Below the pieces are notes generated by a model. It was not told the DNA's origin. It saw only the letters and a list, made by a program, of their open reading frames with translations, and made no database searches. The translations under genes were made by a program, and so were the position numbers. Shown here one piece after another: positions 8,399-18,153 of a stretch of 64,000 nt of DNA. Source of the DNA: Chryseosolibacter histidinae (GTDB lineage Bacteria > Bacteroidota > Bacteroidia > Cytophagales > Cyclobacteriaceae). The stretch is taken from assembly GCF_018598225.1 (NCBI RefSeq), contig NZ_JAHESF010000006.1:62001-126000 (forward strand), in the 5' to 3' direction. Within the stretch, counting starts at the first letter, position 1; each line of letters starts with the position of its first letter.

Positions 8399-9118
8399 CT
8401 AAATAAGGTCGAAGAGATTTCTCACTCCGGGATACCTTCTCACAGTGAAGCCTTCTCCATAGGTGGTACCAATGGCGTGGCCGAATTCAATGCCACGTGC
8501 TTCGATCATTTTCAGGAAGCCGGGTTTTGAGATGTACGTTTCGGGTTCGTTGCTGGCAGCATCAAAGAACTGGCTTTTGAATGCTTTGATGGCGTTCATT
8601 TTGATTTCCCAGTGATCGCTGACGTCAACGATAAAATGGGGTTCAATGAACAGACTCTGGATATAGTGATAGACGGCGGTGGGGCGCCATGGCGTTTGTT
8701 GTGCGCCGGATTCATCCTGTGTTTCGATCTTGGCCAATCCTGAGAGGAAGCATGCGTCATAGGCCAGTGAAGCGCCCTTACCGTGATCGATATGGCGATC
8801 ATAAACGGCGTTGGCGAGCACGATGTCGGGGCGGTATTTGCGGATGCTCTGGATCACCGACAGCTGGCTTTGCTTATCGCTTTGAAAGAAACCGTCTTTA
8901 AGGCCCAGGTTTTCCCTTACGGCGATGCCCATGATCTTTGCCGAAGCGGCAGCTTCCTGCTTGCGGCTTTCGGGTGTTCCGCGGGTGCCGAGCTCTCCCC
9001 TGGTGAAGTCAATAATGCCTACTTTTTTTCCTGCTGCTGTGTGTTTGGCAATGGTGCCACCGGCCCCCAGTTCCGCATCGTCAGGATGGGCCGCCAGAAC
9101 AAGTATATCTAATTTCAT
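8399..9118 (-). CDS. bshB1: Bacillithiol biosynthesis deacetylase BshB1
   Basis: 239 residues. LmbE-type zinc deacetylase that removes the acetyl group from GlcNAc-malate during bacillithiol synthesis. The zinc motif AAHPDDAELGAGG (His-11, Asp-14) opens the protein and DRHIDHGKG supplies the second histidine cluster. FTRGELGTRGTPESRKQEA is typical of BshB1 rather than other LmbE proteins. It starts 16 nt after trxB, so thiol biosynthesis and thioredoxin reductase probably share a transcript, a functionally sensible redox pairing. Confidence 0.92.
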   Translation of the reverse strand: MKLDILVLAAHPDDAELGAGGTIAKHTAAGKKVGIIDFTRGELGTRGTPESRKQEAAASAKIMGIAVRENLGLKDGFFQSDKQSQLSVIQSIRKYRPDIVLANAVYDRHIDHGKGASLAYDACFLSGLAKIETQDESGAQQTPWRPTAVYHYIQSLFIEPHFIVDVSDHWEIKMNAIKAFKSQFFDAASNEPETYISKPGFLKMIEARGIEFGHAIGTTYGEGFTVRRYPGVRNLFDLI

Positions 9119-9134
9119 GGGATCAGAACGATGC

Positions 9135-10085
9135 TTAGTGTGCCATTTCCATTTCCTTGGCTACCAGGAATTTTTCGGCATCCAGCGCTCCCATACATCC
9201 CGTTCCTGCTGCTGTGATCGCCTGGCGGTATACTTTGTCGGCTGCATCGCCAACGGCAAATACGCCTTCGATATTCGTTTTGGTAGAGCCGGGTAAAACC
9301 TTGATATAACCGGTCTCATCCATATCGATATAACCCCTGAAGATCTCGGTATTGGGCTTGTGACCAATGGCCAGGAAGAAACCCTGGATGGAGATCTCTT
9401 TTTTCAGGCCGGTCTTGTTATCCACTACACGAACGCCTGTCACTTCATTACCGTTGCCGAGGATCTCTTCGGTCTCGGTGTTCCAGTGGATTTCAATGTT
9501 GGGCGTATTGAGCACGCGTTGTTGCATGATCTTGGATGCGCGCATCTCGTCACGGCGTACAAAGAGGTGTACTTTTTTAACGAGGTTAGCAAGGTACGTC
9601 GATTCTTCCGCCGCGGAGTCGCCGGCACCCACCACCGCTACTTCCTTACCACGGTAGAAGTATCCGTCGCATACGGCGCAGGCAGAAACGCCTTTGTTCG
9701 CGTAAGCCTCTTCCGACGGAATGCCCAGGTATTTTGCGGTAGCACCTGTGGCGATGATCACGGTCTCGGCGATGAGCTGATGCTTCTCATCCACCACCAC
9801 CTTGTGCGGATAGCCGGAGAAATCGACTGACGTGACCAAACCATAATTGATCTTTGTACCGAAACGTTCAGCCTGCTTCTGGAGGTCTACCATCATCTGC
9901 GGGCCATTGACGCCATCCGGATACCCGGGGAAATTCTCGACGTCGTTGGTGATGGTAAGCTGGCCGCCGGGCTGGCCTCCGGTATAAAGCACGGGTTTCA
10001 GGCCGGCCCTTGCAGCATAAATAGCAGCCGTATATCCGGCCGGACCTGAGCCGATGATCAGTACTTTTATGGTCTCGTTCGTCAT
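9135..10085 (-). CDS. trxB: Thioredoxin-disulfide reductase
   Basis: 316 residues. FAD/NADPH enzyme that reduces thioredoxin. Visible motifs are the N-terminal FAD-binding GSGPAGYTAAIYAARAG, the redox-active CAVCDG, the NADPH-binding GAGDSAAEE and the C-terminal FAD motif VFAVGDAADKVYRQ. Cytoplasmic. It lies downstream of rpoD but is separated from it by a terminator-like hairpin (10118-10141), and upstream of bshB1. Confidence 0.95.
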   Translation of the reverse strand: MTNETIKVLIIGSGPAGYTAAIYAARAGLKPVLYTGGQPGGQLTITNDVENFPGYPDGVNGPQMMVDLQKQAERFGTKINYGLVTSVDFSGYPHKVVVDEKHQLIAETVIIATGATAKYLGIPSEEAYANKGVSACAVCDGYFYRGKEVAVVGAGDSAAEESTYLANLVKKVHLFVRRDEMRASKIMQQRVLNTPNIEIHWNTETEEILGNGNEVTGVRVVDNKTGLKKEISIQGFFLAIGHKPNTEIFRGYIDMDETGYIKVLPGSTKTNIEGVFAVGDAADKVYRQAITAAGTGCMGALDAEKFLVAKEMEMAH

Positions 10086-10117
10086 TTGATAATGTAGGAT
10101 TTAGTTAACGGATAAAA

Positions 10118-10141
10118 TAAAGGGCCTCATGGAGACCCTTA
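10118..10141 (-). terminator. Hairpin after rpoD
   Basis: On the minus strand AAGGGTCTC, a CAT loop and GAGGCCCTT form a stem with one mismatch or bulge, followed by TATTTTATCC. It sits between the rpoD stop (10166) and trxB start (10085), so it probably ends or attenuates the rpoD transcript. Confidence 0.65.
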
Positions 10142-10165
10142 AAATTATTCTGAAATACGATATTA

Positions 10166-11029
10166 TTAACCGAGGTAAGGCTTTAAAGCTTTGCTCCTTG
10201 AAGTGTGACGTAAACGTCTGATGGCCTTCTCCTTGATCTGACGCACGCGTTCGCGGGTCAGGTTGAATTTCTCACCGATCTCCTCCAGCGTCATGGAATG
10301 CTCGCCGTTGAGCCCGAAATACAGGGTGATCACATCGGCTTCGCGCTGGGTCAGCGTAGACAGGGCACGCTGCACTTCCCTGCGCAGGGAGTCGTTCATC
10401 AATCCTGAATCAGGAGTTTCTTCACTGTCGTTCTCGAGTACATCGAGCAGACTGTTCTCTTCGCCCTGAACGAAAGGTGCATCCATGGAAACATGGCGAC
10501 CTGAGATCTTCATGGTATCCACAACTTCAGCCGTGGTCACATCAAGCACTTCGGCAAGCTCTTCGGGTGAAGGTTCGCGCTCATACTTCTGTTCCAGCTC
10601 TGAAAAAGTCTTGGAGATCTTGTTGAGTGATCCGACGCGGTTCAAAGGCAGGCGCACGATGCGTGATTGCTCGGCGAGTGCCTGAAGAATGGATTGACGG
10701 ATCCACCATACGGCGTAGGAGATAAATTTGAAACCACGGGTTTCATCGAAACGTTGCGCGGCTTTGATCAGACCCAGGTTACCTTCGTTGATCAGGTCTC
10801 CGAGTGAAAGCCCCTGATTCTGATATTGCTTGGCAACAGACACCACGAAACGAAGATTGGCTTTAGTCAGTTTTTCCAGCGCGATCTGATCCCCTTCTTT
10901 AATCCTCTTCGCCAACTCTACTTCCTCATCGGGTGTAAGCAGATCAACCTTTCCAATTTCCTGAAGATATTTATCCAGTGACTGGCTTTCGCGGTTGGTA
11001 ATTTGTTTACTGATCTTTAGCTGTCTCAT
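10166..11029 (-). CDS. rpoD: Primary RNA polymerase sigma factor
   Basis: 287 residues, the short form typical of Bacteroidota housekeeping sigma, without region 1.1. Region 1.2 ([20 protein letters not shown]), regions 2.1-2.4 ([32 protein letters not shown]), region 3 ([15 protein letters not shown]) and region 4.2 helix-turn-helix ([20 protein letters not shown]) are all present. The family recognises TTTG / TAnnTTTG promoters; such sites are visible before tex and pfkA. The upstream neighbour is pnp, 73 nt away. Confidence 0.95.
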   Translation of the reverse strand: MRQLKISKQITNRESQSLDKYLQEIGKVDLLTPDEEVELAKRIKEGDQIALEKLTKANLRFVVSVAKQYQNQGLSLGDLINEGNLGLIKAAQRFDETRGFKFISYAVWWIRQSILQALAEQSRIVRLPLNRVGSLNKISKTFSELEQKYEREPSPEELAEVLDVTTAEVVDTMKISGRHVSMDAPFVQGEENSLLDVLENDSEETPDSGLMNDSLRREVQRALSTLTQREADVITLYFGLNGEHSMTLEEIGEKFNLTRERVRQIKEKAIRRLRHTSRSKALKPYLG

Positions 11030-11102
11030 TCCGGTTTATCGATACGTTTACTTTAACAATATAAGGTCAAAACTTAGTTCCTGTCAATTGATGCTACAAC
11101 GA

Positions 11103-13250
11103 TTATTCAGTAGGTGTTGTTTCCTTTTTAGGCGGTCTTGGGAGCAACACTTTCCTTGAAAGACGGAATTTGCCGGTTTTTTTGTCTACTTCGATCAGTT
11201 TTACCTTGATTTCTTCGCCTACTTCCAGTACACCTTCCATATTCTCCAGGCGCTCCCACTTGATTTCGGAGATGTGCAGCAAGCCGTCTTTGCCAGGCAT
11301 AAATTCCACAAAAGCTCCGAAAGGCATGATGGACTTCACTTTTCCATCGTATACCTGTCCCACTTCGGGAACAGCGACAATGGCTTTGATGCGTTTCATT
11401 GCACCGTCCATAGACGCCTGATTGTTGGCGAATACGTTTACAACGCCCTTATTATCAACCTCTTCGATCACAACTGTAGCGCCGGTAGTGTTCTGAATAT
11501 CTTGAACAATCTTGCCGCCAGGGCCGATAACTGCGCCAATAAGCTCTTTCTCGATGATGACGGTCTGCGCACGGGGTGCGTGGGGCTTGAGGTCGGGACG
11601 CGGCGCTGCAAGGGTCTTCTTCATCTCATTCAGGATGTGCAGGCGGCCTTCTTTTGCCTGAAGCAGTGCTTCTTTTAAAACGTCGTAGGTAAGGCCGTCT
11701 ACTTTAAGGTCCATCTGGCATGCCGTGATACCTTTTTCAGTGCCGGTCACTTTAAAGTCCATATCGCCCAGGTGATCTTCATCACCGAGGATATCGGAAA
11801 GGATGGCGTATTTGCCGGTAGTGCTGTCTGAGATCATACCCATAGCGATGCCGGAAACAGGTCCTTTGATAGGAACACCGGCGTCCATAAGGGCCAGCGC
11901 GCCTGCGCATACGGTAGCCATAGATGACGAGCCGTTAGACTCGAGGATATCGGATACAACCCTGATGGTATACGGGTTATCGGCATCGGCAGGCACTACC
12001 TGCTTCAGCGCCCTGAGGGCCAGGTTACCGTGACCTACTTCCCTTCTGCCGGGGCCTCTGTTGGGTTTCACTTCGCCGGTTGAAAAACCAGGGAAGTTGT
12101 AATGGAGGATGAACTTGTTGGAGCCTTCGATCATGGCGCCATCGATCATCTGCTCATCCAGCTTGGTTCCGAGGGTAACGGTGGTCAGCGATTGTGTTTC
12201 GCCGCGGGTGAAGATAGCCGAACCGTGGGGTGACGGCAGGTAATCTACTTCAGACCAGATTGACCTGATCTCGGTGGTCTTGCGGCCGTCGAGCCTTACG
12301 CCTTCATTGAGCACAAGGTTACGGGCGGCTTTCTTCTGAATATCGTGGTAGTAATGCTTCACCAGATCCTTATCGATGGTAGAATCTTCAGGCAGTGAAG
12401 CGATGTAGTCGTCAATGATCTTGGCGAAACCTTCTGCCCTCAGGCTTTTGTTGGCGGTCTTCAGGGCGGCGTGGCCGTAGGTTTTATCGTACAGTAATTT
12501 CCAGAGCTCTGCTTTCAGATTTTCGTCATGGGTCTCGTGGCTGTAGGTACGCTTTTGCGTCTTACCTGCTGCCTGCGCGAACTCGATCTGAATGCGGCAC
12601 TGATCTTTGATGGCTTCGTGGGCGGTTTTCAGCGCCTCGAGCATATCGTCTTCGCTTACTTCCTTCATCTCGCCTTCTACCATCAGGATGTTCTCGATGG
12701 AAGCTGCCACGATGAGGTCTATGTCGGCCTTGGCCTTGTCAGCCATGGTGGGGTTGATCACAAATTTACCGTCGACGCGGGCCACCCTTACTTCGGAGAT
12801 GGGGCCGTTGAACGGGATGTCTGAAACAGCGAGTGCAGATGATGCTGCGAAAGCCGCCAGTGCATCGGGCACTGCGTTCTCGTCGCCGGAGATCAGGTAG
12901 ATCATCACCTGGGTTTCTGCGTGGTAATCGTCCGGGAACAAGGGGCGGATGGCGCGGTCAACAAGACGGCTGATTAAGATCTCGTAGTCGGACAGTTTGC
13001 TTTCGCGTTTTAAGAAGCCTCCGGGGATCTTTCCGGTGGAAGCGAATTTTTCCTGGTAATCAACGGAAAGGGGAAGGAAGTCGGCTCCTTCAACGGGCTC
13101 ATGTGCAGAAACGACGGTGGCGAGCAACATGGTATTGCCCATGCGGAGTACAACAGATCCATCGGCCTGGCGTGCGAGCTTGCCGGTCTCGATGGTTATT
13201 TCGCGGCCATCAGGCAGCTTACAGGTTTTTGAAATAACGGTTGGTTTCAT
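11103..13250 (-). CDS. pnp: Polyribonucleotide nucleotidyltransferase (PNPase)
   Basis: 715 residues, normal length. Phosphorolytic 3'-5' exoribonuclease of the RNA decay machinery. Two RNase PH domains (about 1-230 and 310-550; [32 protein letters not shown] opens the second), a KH domain ([22 protein letters not shown]) and an S1 domain ([30 protein letters not shown]) are in the standard order. It follows rpsO, the classical rpsO-pnp arrangement, with a strong hairpin between them. Confidence 0.97.
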   Translation of the reverse strand: MKPTVISKTCKLPDGREITIETGKLARQADGSVVLRMGNTMLLATVVSAHEPVEGADFLPLSVDYQEKFASTGKIPGGFLKRESKLSDYEILISRLVDRAIRPLFPDDYHAETQVMIYLISGDENAVPDALAAFAASSALAVSDIPFNGPISEVRVARVDGKFVINPTMADKAKADIDLIVAASIENILMVEGEMKEVSEDDMLEALKTAHEAIKDQCRIQIEFAQAAGKTQKRTYSHETHDENLKAELWKLLYDKTYGHAALKTANKSLRAEGFAKIIDDYIASLPEDSTIDKDLVKHYYHDIQKKAARNLVLNEGVRLDGRKTTEIRSIWSEVDYLPSPHGSAIFTRGETQSLTTVTLGTKLDEQMIDGAMIEGSNKFILHYNFPGFSTGEVKPNRGPGRREVGHGNLALRALKQVVPADADNPYTIRVVSDILESNGSSSMATVCAGALALMDAGVPIKGPVSGIAMGMISDSTTGKYAILSDILGDEDHLGDMDFKVTGTEKGITACQMDLKVDGLTYDVLKEALLQAKEGRLHILNEMKKTLAAPRPDLKPHAPRAQTVIIEKELIGAVIGPGGKIVQDIQNTTGATVVIEEVDNKGVVNVFANNQASMDGAMKRIKAIVAVPEVGQVYDGKVKSIMPFGAFVEFMPGKDGLLHISEIKWERLENMEGVLEVGEEIKVKLIEVDKKTGKFRLSRKVLLPRPPKKETTPTE

Positions 13251-13312
13251 ATAAAATAGATATTGGGCAAAAAGACCCTGGCGGGGCTTAGTACCCGGAA
13301 TAAAATGTAAAA

Positions 13313-13337
13313 AGGGAACCCTTTGGTTTGGTTCCCT
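13313..13337 (-). terminator. rpsO-pnp intergenic hairpin
   Basis: AGGGAACC and GGTTCCCT form a perfect 8-bp stem with a 9-nt loop, followed on the minus strand by TTTTTACATTTTA. It starts 8 nt after the rpsO stop. It is either an attenuating terminator or, as in other bacteria, a processing site between rpsO and pnp. Confidence 0.8.
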
Positions 13338-13344
13338 GTGGAAG

Positions 13345-13620
13345 CTATTTTCTTAAATCGAGGTCTGATAACACAGATCTGTAGCGCTCAATGTTGGTCT
13401 TCTGAAGGTAATTGAGCAGCTTTTTGCGTTTTCCTACCAGCTTCATGAGGCCTTGCTGGGTAGAAAAGTCTTTCTTGTTCGCTTTTAAGTGCTCAGTTAA
13501 GTGATTGATCCTGTGGGTAAAGAGTGCAATTTGTGATTCCGCTGAGCCGGTCTCTTCTTTCTTCTTTCCGAAACCGTGCTTTTTAAACAGATCCTGCTTG
13601 ATTTCTGTAGTTAAATACAT
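13345..13620 (-). CDS. rpsO: Ribosomal protein S15
   Basis: 91 residues, usual size. Binds 16S rRNA in the platform of the 30S subunit. The body [23 protein letters not shown] and the C-terminal [16 protein letters not shown] with DIERYR-like ending are canonical. Upstream of pnp and separated from it by a hairpin; the LptF/G-family gene ends 75 nt upstream. Confidence 0.97.
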   Translation of the reverse strand: MYLTTEIKQDLFKKHGFGKKKEETGSAESQIALFTHRINHLTEHLKANKKDFSTQQGLMKLVGKRKKLLNYLQKTNIERYRSVLSDLDLRK

Positions 13621-13695
13621 CGCAAATTAGTTTTTTCCTTTTTTCAAGGGGCAAAGGTATCTAAAATCCTTTAAAACACCAAATTTTTCAAGATT

Positions 13696-15450
13696 TTAGG
13701 ATGCAGTGCGGGTTTGCATTCTGCGCCGGGCCTTGATCCATTGCTTCGCACGGTCGAGCACAACCCTGTAGAAATCAGCATCAAACAAGCGGGCGTCCAC
13801 ACGTGCCTGCCGCAGAAAAATGGTACCAATAAATAACAGGATCAGGTCTGCCGCCCACACCCCTATCCACGGAGAAACGGCATTCTGCTTGGCCAGCTTT
13901 TCACCCTGCATGCTAAGCAGATAATACACAATAAAAAACAAGATGGATACCAGGAAAGGCACCCCGAGGCCTCCCCGCTTGATGATGGCACCCAACGGCG
14001 CTCCGATCAGGAACATGGCGATACAGGCCATCGAGCTCGCCAGGATCTTGTGCCACTGGATCTCAAAGACAGTCAGCTCAGTATCATAAGTATCCACCGA
14101 TACATTGATGTTCTCCACCTGGCTTTTCACCTGCCGTGCCATATTGGTAGCAGCCTGCACAGAGGCCAGCTGCGGCTTCAGGGAAAAGAAACTGTCAAGC
14201 TTTGCCAGGATAATTGAATCCGCCTTGTAGCGTACGAGGCTTGTAGAATCACGTTGGATCTTTTTTGTGGCGATGCCGTCTTGCGACTTCATGGAATACT
14301 GCAGCGCCAGCAATCTTCTGACGTTGGACAGGGCCTTGGGCAGCTCCGGAGCTTTCTGAACCACTGTTGCCTGGGGAACCGGATTTACCGGAGTGGTTGC
14401 GGCGGGGATCTCACTTCTGCCATCGGCGTGTGCCTGGGCCTTCTCCTCGTGCTGGTATTTCAAGACATTAAGCGAGTCTCTTTTTTTCCGGAATGACTCA
14501 AGGTGCGGCGGCAGTGGCAGCGACTCCCGTTTTCTGAAATAGTTGAAATAGGTTGGCCTGTAGGTGTAATAGTTAAGGTGTTGCTGGTCGATCTCCGTGT
14601 TGATAGAATCGATGTCGTGATCCAGCTCGCCCATGTTGCGCATGATACGATTGCTTTCAAACCACTTCTTGTCTGTTCTTTTGAGGTCGTAAGACGAAAG
14701 ATCGAAAACCACTTCGGTCTTTGAAAACTTGCTGCGGGTCAGCGATTCGGGTGACGCGTTCCGGTTGCCGGTTAGCTCGCGCTCGTCGCTGGCGCCTTCA
14801 GTATAATTGTAACCATTAAAAAGCTCGAACTTCAGGTAACGCTCGTTGAGGATGGTGGACATCCGGCCGGAGTCGGCTACGGTAACCTCTTTGTTGCCAT
14901 CGTTCTTGCGATGATCGTAGACGATGATCTCCTTCAGCGCGTCTTCGTCTTCCGGAAATTTTTTGTTCACCTTGATGCTGATGTCAGGGATGCCGTTGTA
15001 AAATGTTCCTTCGCGGAGATCGAGCGCCGGCTTCTTTTGTTTGATATCGTACAGCAGGCTGTAGGCTTCCAGCGCTGCTTTGGGCACCAGATAGTTGTTG
15101 ACATAAAAGGCTAATCCGGTCAGCATCAGCACAAAGAAGAATATCGGCTGCAGGGCGCGCAGCAAGGAGATACCCGCGCTTTTGATGGCGGTCAGCTCAA
15201 AATGCTCTCCCAGGTTACCGAAAGTAATAAGCGACGATAGCAGCATGGCCAGGGGCATGGCTACCGGGGTCATAAAAATGGCAAAATAGAACAGCAGCTG
15301 TCCTACCACATCCCATCCCAACCCTTTGCCGATGATGTCATCAAAATACTTGAGCATGTGCTGCATCAGCAAAATGAAAACCACGACCAGGAAGGTAAGG
15401 ATAAAAGGACCTATAAAAGACTTTAATATTAGTTTATCGATTTTCTTCAT
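13696..15450 (-). CDS. LptF/LptG-family permease, copy 1 (long form)
   Basis: 584 residues. Member of the YjgP/YjgQ family that forms the membrane part of the LPS export ABC transporter LptB2FG. Three N-terminal transmembrane segments (about 12-35, 58-78, 98-118), a long periplasmic domain and three C-terminal segments (about 455-555) are visible. Its first 100 residues are clearly homologous to the adjacent upstream copy. About 100 extra residues (roughly 290-400) form a charged helical stretch and a Pro/Ala-rich linker absent from the sister. Whether this is LptF or LptG cannot be decided from sequence alone. Confidence 0.88.
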   Translation of the reverse strand: MKKIDKLILKSFIGPFILTFLVVVFILLMQHMLKYFDDIIGKGLGWDVVGQLLFYFAIFMTPVAMPLAMLLSSLITFGNLGEHFELTAIKSAGISLLRALQPIFFFVLMLTGLAFYVNNYLVPKAALEAYSLLYDIKQKKPALDLREGTFYNGIPDISIKVNKKFPEDEDALKEIIVYDHRKNDGNKEVTVADSGRMSTILNERYLKFELFNGYNYTEGASDERELTGNRNASPESLTRSKFSKTEVVFDLSSYDLKRTDKKWFESNRIMRNMGELDHDIDSINTEIDQQHLNYYTYRPTYFNYFRKRESLPLPPHLESFRKKRDSLNVLKYQHEEKAQAHADGRSEIPAATTPVNPVPQATVVQKAPELPKALSNVRRLLALQYSMKSQDGIATKKIQRDSTSLVRYKADSIILAKLDSFFSLKPQLASVQAATNMARQVKSQVENINVSVDTYDTELTVFEIQWHKILASSMACIAMFLIGAPLGAIIKRGGLGVPFLVSILFFIVYYLLSMQGEKLAKQNAVSPWIGVWAADLILLFIGTIFLRQARVDARLFDADFYRVVLDRAKQWIKARRRMQTRTAS

Positions 15451-15527
15451 GCGATCACCGCTGCGTCGGCTCCAAACAATACGGTTCAGGGGGCCAAATT
15501 ACTCAAAAATGAGACAGCTCGCAGTAT

Positions 15528-15637
15528 TAAAAAGTTTCAAGTTTCAAGTTTCAGGTTTCAAGCTGCTTCGATCGGAATCGGGCTTCGCTCAACTTTAAAC
15601 CTTAAACTTTAAACTTTAAACTTTTAAATTTTAAACC
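15528..15637. repeat. Heptad inverted-repeat element, GTTTCAA family
   Basis: The left arm (15532-15559) is AAGTTTC three times then AGGTTTC. The right arm (15594-15628) read on the minus strand is four or five heptads of the GTTTAAA type. The arms pair with roughly one mismatch per heptad across a 34-nt spacer. The right arm contains the stop codon and about the last eight codons of the upstream LptF/G-family gene, so the repeat has become coding. Confidence 0.85.
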
Positions 15638-17050
15638 CGACAGCCGGTGCGTGATCGTCTTGAATAGTGTATTATAGAAATCGGCTTCGAACAGGCGCCC
15701 GTCGTTGCGGGCCTGGCGCAGAAAGATAAAGCCGGTGATCGTGAGAATGATATTGGCACCCCAGGCGCCCGGAGTAACGGCCAGAATACCTTCCCGGGCC
15801 AGGTCTTCGCCATGCATGCCCAGCAGTGTATACACAATGAAGAAAAAAATGGAGACGAGGAACGGCATCCCCAGTCCTCCTCTTTTGATCAGCGCACCCA
15901 GCGGCGCTCCGATCAGGAACATTACCAGGCACGCTCCTGCCGTGGCCGGGATCTTTTGCTGCTGCAGCCTGAAAACGGCAAGCCCGGTATGGTAGTCTGC
16001 CATCAGCGTGTTGGTGTCCTGCAGGCGGCTTTTTATATCCCTTGCTCTATTGGTTGCCGCCTGAAGAATGGTGAGCGTTGGCCTGGTGGCGAACAGACTG
16101 TCTGTCAGAAGGGATTGAGCTCCGGTGGACAATGTCGAGGAATCGTTTCTCATGAAGAAGCTGAAAGCTCCTAACCGGTCCAGGTAGGCATAACGTTTCT
16201 GAAGGATCAGGTTTTTCATTGAATCGATATCGCCTGAAAGCTCTTCCATGTTCCGCATGCGGTAATCGGCAGCAAAGAATTTTGTATCAGTACGTTTGAT
16301 GTCGAAGGATGACAGGTCATACACCATCTCCACTTTCGAGAACTTTCTTCGGCTTAACGGGTCGTGTTCTCTGCGCAGCACTTGATCGTCGGGTGAGATC
16401 TCGCTATACTGGTATCCGCTGAACAGCTCAACTTTCAGGTACCGTTCGTTCATGATGGTTGACATCCTGCCGGAGTCGGCTACGGTCACCTCTACCCTTT
16501 CATCGGCCTGATGATCATAGAGCACGATGTCTTTGAGCGCTGCGGCATCTTCCGGAAATTTTTTATTCACCTTGATGCTGATGCCAGGAAGGCCGTCGTA
16601 AAAGATCCCTTCGCGGATGTCGAGTGCCGGTTTCTTGTGTTTGATGTCGTACAAAAGGCTGTATGCCTGTAACGCCGCATTGGGCACCAGGTAGTTGTTG
16701 GCATACAGGGCCGCAGCGGTGAGGGCCAGCACGAGAAAGAATATTGGCCGGAGCACCCTGACCAGCGAGATACCGGTGCTCTTGATGGCGGTGAGCTCGA
16801 AGTGTTCGGCCAGGTTGCCGAAGGTCATCAGGGAAGCGAGCAGGATGGCGAGAGGCATGGCTGACGGTATCATCAGCACGGCAAAGTGCCCGAGAAATTG
16901 CATGAGCACTTCCAGCCCCAGGTCTTTTCCGATGATGTCGTCGAAGTAATAGAGCATGTGGCGCGTGAGCAATATAAAGACCACTACAAGGAAGGTGAGA
17001 ATGAGCGGGCTGATGAAAGCGCGCAGGATCAGCTTGTCTATTTTTCTCAT
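15602..17050 (-). CDS. LptF/LptG-family permease, copy 2 (short form)
   Basis: 482 residues. Same topology as its downstream neighbour: three N-terminal helices, periplasmic jelly-roll region (NNYLVPNAALQAYSLLYD, DIREGIFYDGLPGISIKVNKKFP), three C-terminal helices. The paralogue has DLREGTFYNGIPDISIKVNKKFP at the same place, showing a tandem duplication. The C-terminus SGLKFKSLKFKV is largely encoded by the heptad repeat overlapping its 3' end and is not expected to be a family feature. The IS3 element lies 94 nt upstream of its start. Confidence 0.88.
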   Translation of the reverse strand: MRKIDKLILRAFISPLILTFLVVVFILLTRHMLYYFDDIIGKDLGLEVLMQFLGHFAVLMIPSAMPLAILLASLMTFGNLAEHFELTAIKSTGISLVRVLRPIFFLVLALTAAALYANNYLVPNAALQAYSLLYDIKHKKPALDIREGIFYDGLPGISIKVNKKFPEDAAALKDIVLYDHQADERVEVTVADSGRMSTIMNERYLKVELFSGYQYSEISPDDQVLRREHDPLSRRKFSKVEMVYDLSSFDIKRTDTKFFAADYRMRNMEELSGDIDSMKNLILQKRYAYLDRLGAFSFFMRNDSSTLSTGAQSLLTDSLFATRPTLTILQAATNRARDIKSRLQDTNTLMADYHTGLAVFRLQQQKIPATAGACLVMFLIGAPLGALIKRGGLGMPFLVSIFFFIVYTLLGMHGEDLAREGILAVTPGAWGANIILTITGFIFLRQARNDGRLFEADFYNTLFKTITHRLSGLKFKSLKFKV

Positions 17051-17111
17051 GCAGGATTTACGCAGGTAAAGCTGAGCGGGTGAGAATCAAAAATGGAGCC
17101 AGATTGAAAAA

Positions 17112-17144
17112 GAAGTCAGGAGCCAGGAGTAAGGAGTCAGAAGG
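17112..17144. repeat. One-armed heptad repeat, GGAGTAA family
   Basis: Four consecutive heptads GAAGTCA, GGAGCCA, GGAGTAA, GGAGTCA occupy 17112-17139. No inverted partner is present before or after the IS3 element that begins at 17145. The same word family recurs at 50144-50178. Confidence 0.7.
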
Positions 17145-17177
17145 TGTCGATCCCTAAAATTGGTTGACCGTTTTATA

Positions 17178-18101
17178 CTAACCAATTACCATTGGGCAAA
17201 CATGAACCTGAGGTTCTGTTTCTGGGTTAAAATCAGGGCGGCTCAATGCCGCTCTGATTTTAGGATTACCTTCGGTGTAAACAATCACCTTCGGTCTGTT
17301 CTGGGTGCTTAAATCTAACAATTGATTTTCAAACTGCCTTGGGGTTTGTTTTTGTGGCAGGTGACGATGGATCCTTTTTTCGTTATAGTGTGCTACCGCC
17401 CGGTCTAGTTCTTTTTTGAGCTCTGTCAGAGACCGGATTGTTTTCCTTTTAAGGTATTCATTTTTGATGGTACCATTTATCCTTTCGGCGTAGGCATTTT
17501 CTTGAGCGATTAGTCCCATGCTCAAGTACATGCCGTGGTTTCGAAGAATGTCGCGATATCGATTATCCACAAACTGACTTCCGCGATCGGAGTGATGGAT
17601 TAGCCCATGGACTTGTGTAGCTTCTGTTAAAGCCATTCGAAGCGCCTTTAAGTTCGCCTCTGCTCTCATGTGATCACTGGCCTGGTACCCGCGTATAACT
17701 TTGGTGTAGATGTCTATGATAAATACAATGTAGTAGAAGGTCCCACCTATATTATAATAGGTAATATCGGTTTGCCACACTCGGTTCTTATCCCACACAA
17801 GTAATCCTTCAATCAGATTGGGATATCGTAAAACAGTTGGAATGGTGGTTTTAATGAAGTTGCGTTGTTTCTTCACCCGGTATCCTAGTCCCATAAACAC
17901 ATCAATGAATTTATCCCGGCCAAGCCAGGAGGGCTTTAACGTGTCATAAAGCTTTTCCAAACCACAGCCAGGGTGATCATCCCGAACTTCGTCAACGAGT
18001 ATCTGCAATTCTGCCAGGCGATCGCTCCAGTCTTGCTGGCGATGATTGTATTTGTGGACGGCCTGTTTGCTAACCCCACCAATTTGATAAACTACGTTCA
18101 T
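17178..18101 (-). CDS. IS3-family transposase OrfB (DDE integrase domain)
   Basis: 307 residues from ATG 18101. An HTH_21-type region (LVDEVRDDHPGCGLEKLYDTL) precedes the rve integrase core. The DDE triad is visible: Asp in VWQTDITYY, Asp in LIHHSDRGSQF and Glu in QENAYAERINGTIKNEY. The frame is open upstream of the ATG to the end of orfA (reading LRYPTIDWFRENIKSIGFS before the Met), so translation as an OrfAB fusion is possible. Probably intact and functional; I see no internal stop. Confidence 0.92.
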   Translation of the reverse strand: MNVVYQIGGVSKQAVHKYNHRQQDWSDRLAELQILVDEVRDDHPGCGLEKLYDTLKPSWLGRDKFIDVFMGLGYRVKKQRNFIKTTIPTVLRYPNLIEGLLVWDKNRVWQTDITYYNIGGTFYYIVFIIDIYTKVIRGYQASDHMRAEANLKALRMALTEATQVHGLIHHSDRGSQFVDNRYRDILRNHGMYLSMGLIAQENAYAERINGTIKNEYLKRKTIRSLTELKKELDRAVAHYNEKRIHRHLPQKQTPRQFENQLLDLSTQNRPKVIVYTEGNPKIRAALSRPDFNPETEPQVHVCPMVIG

Positions 18102-18153
18102 AGAAAAACCTATGCTTTTGATGTTTTCTCTGAACCAGTCGATGGTGGGGTAT

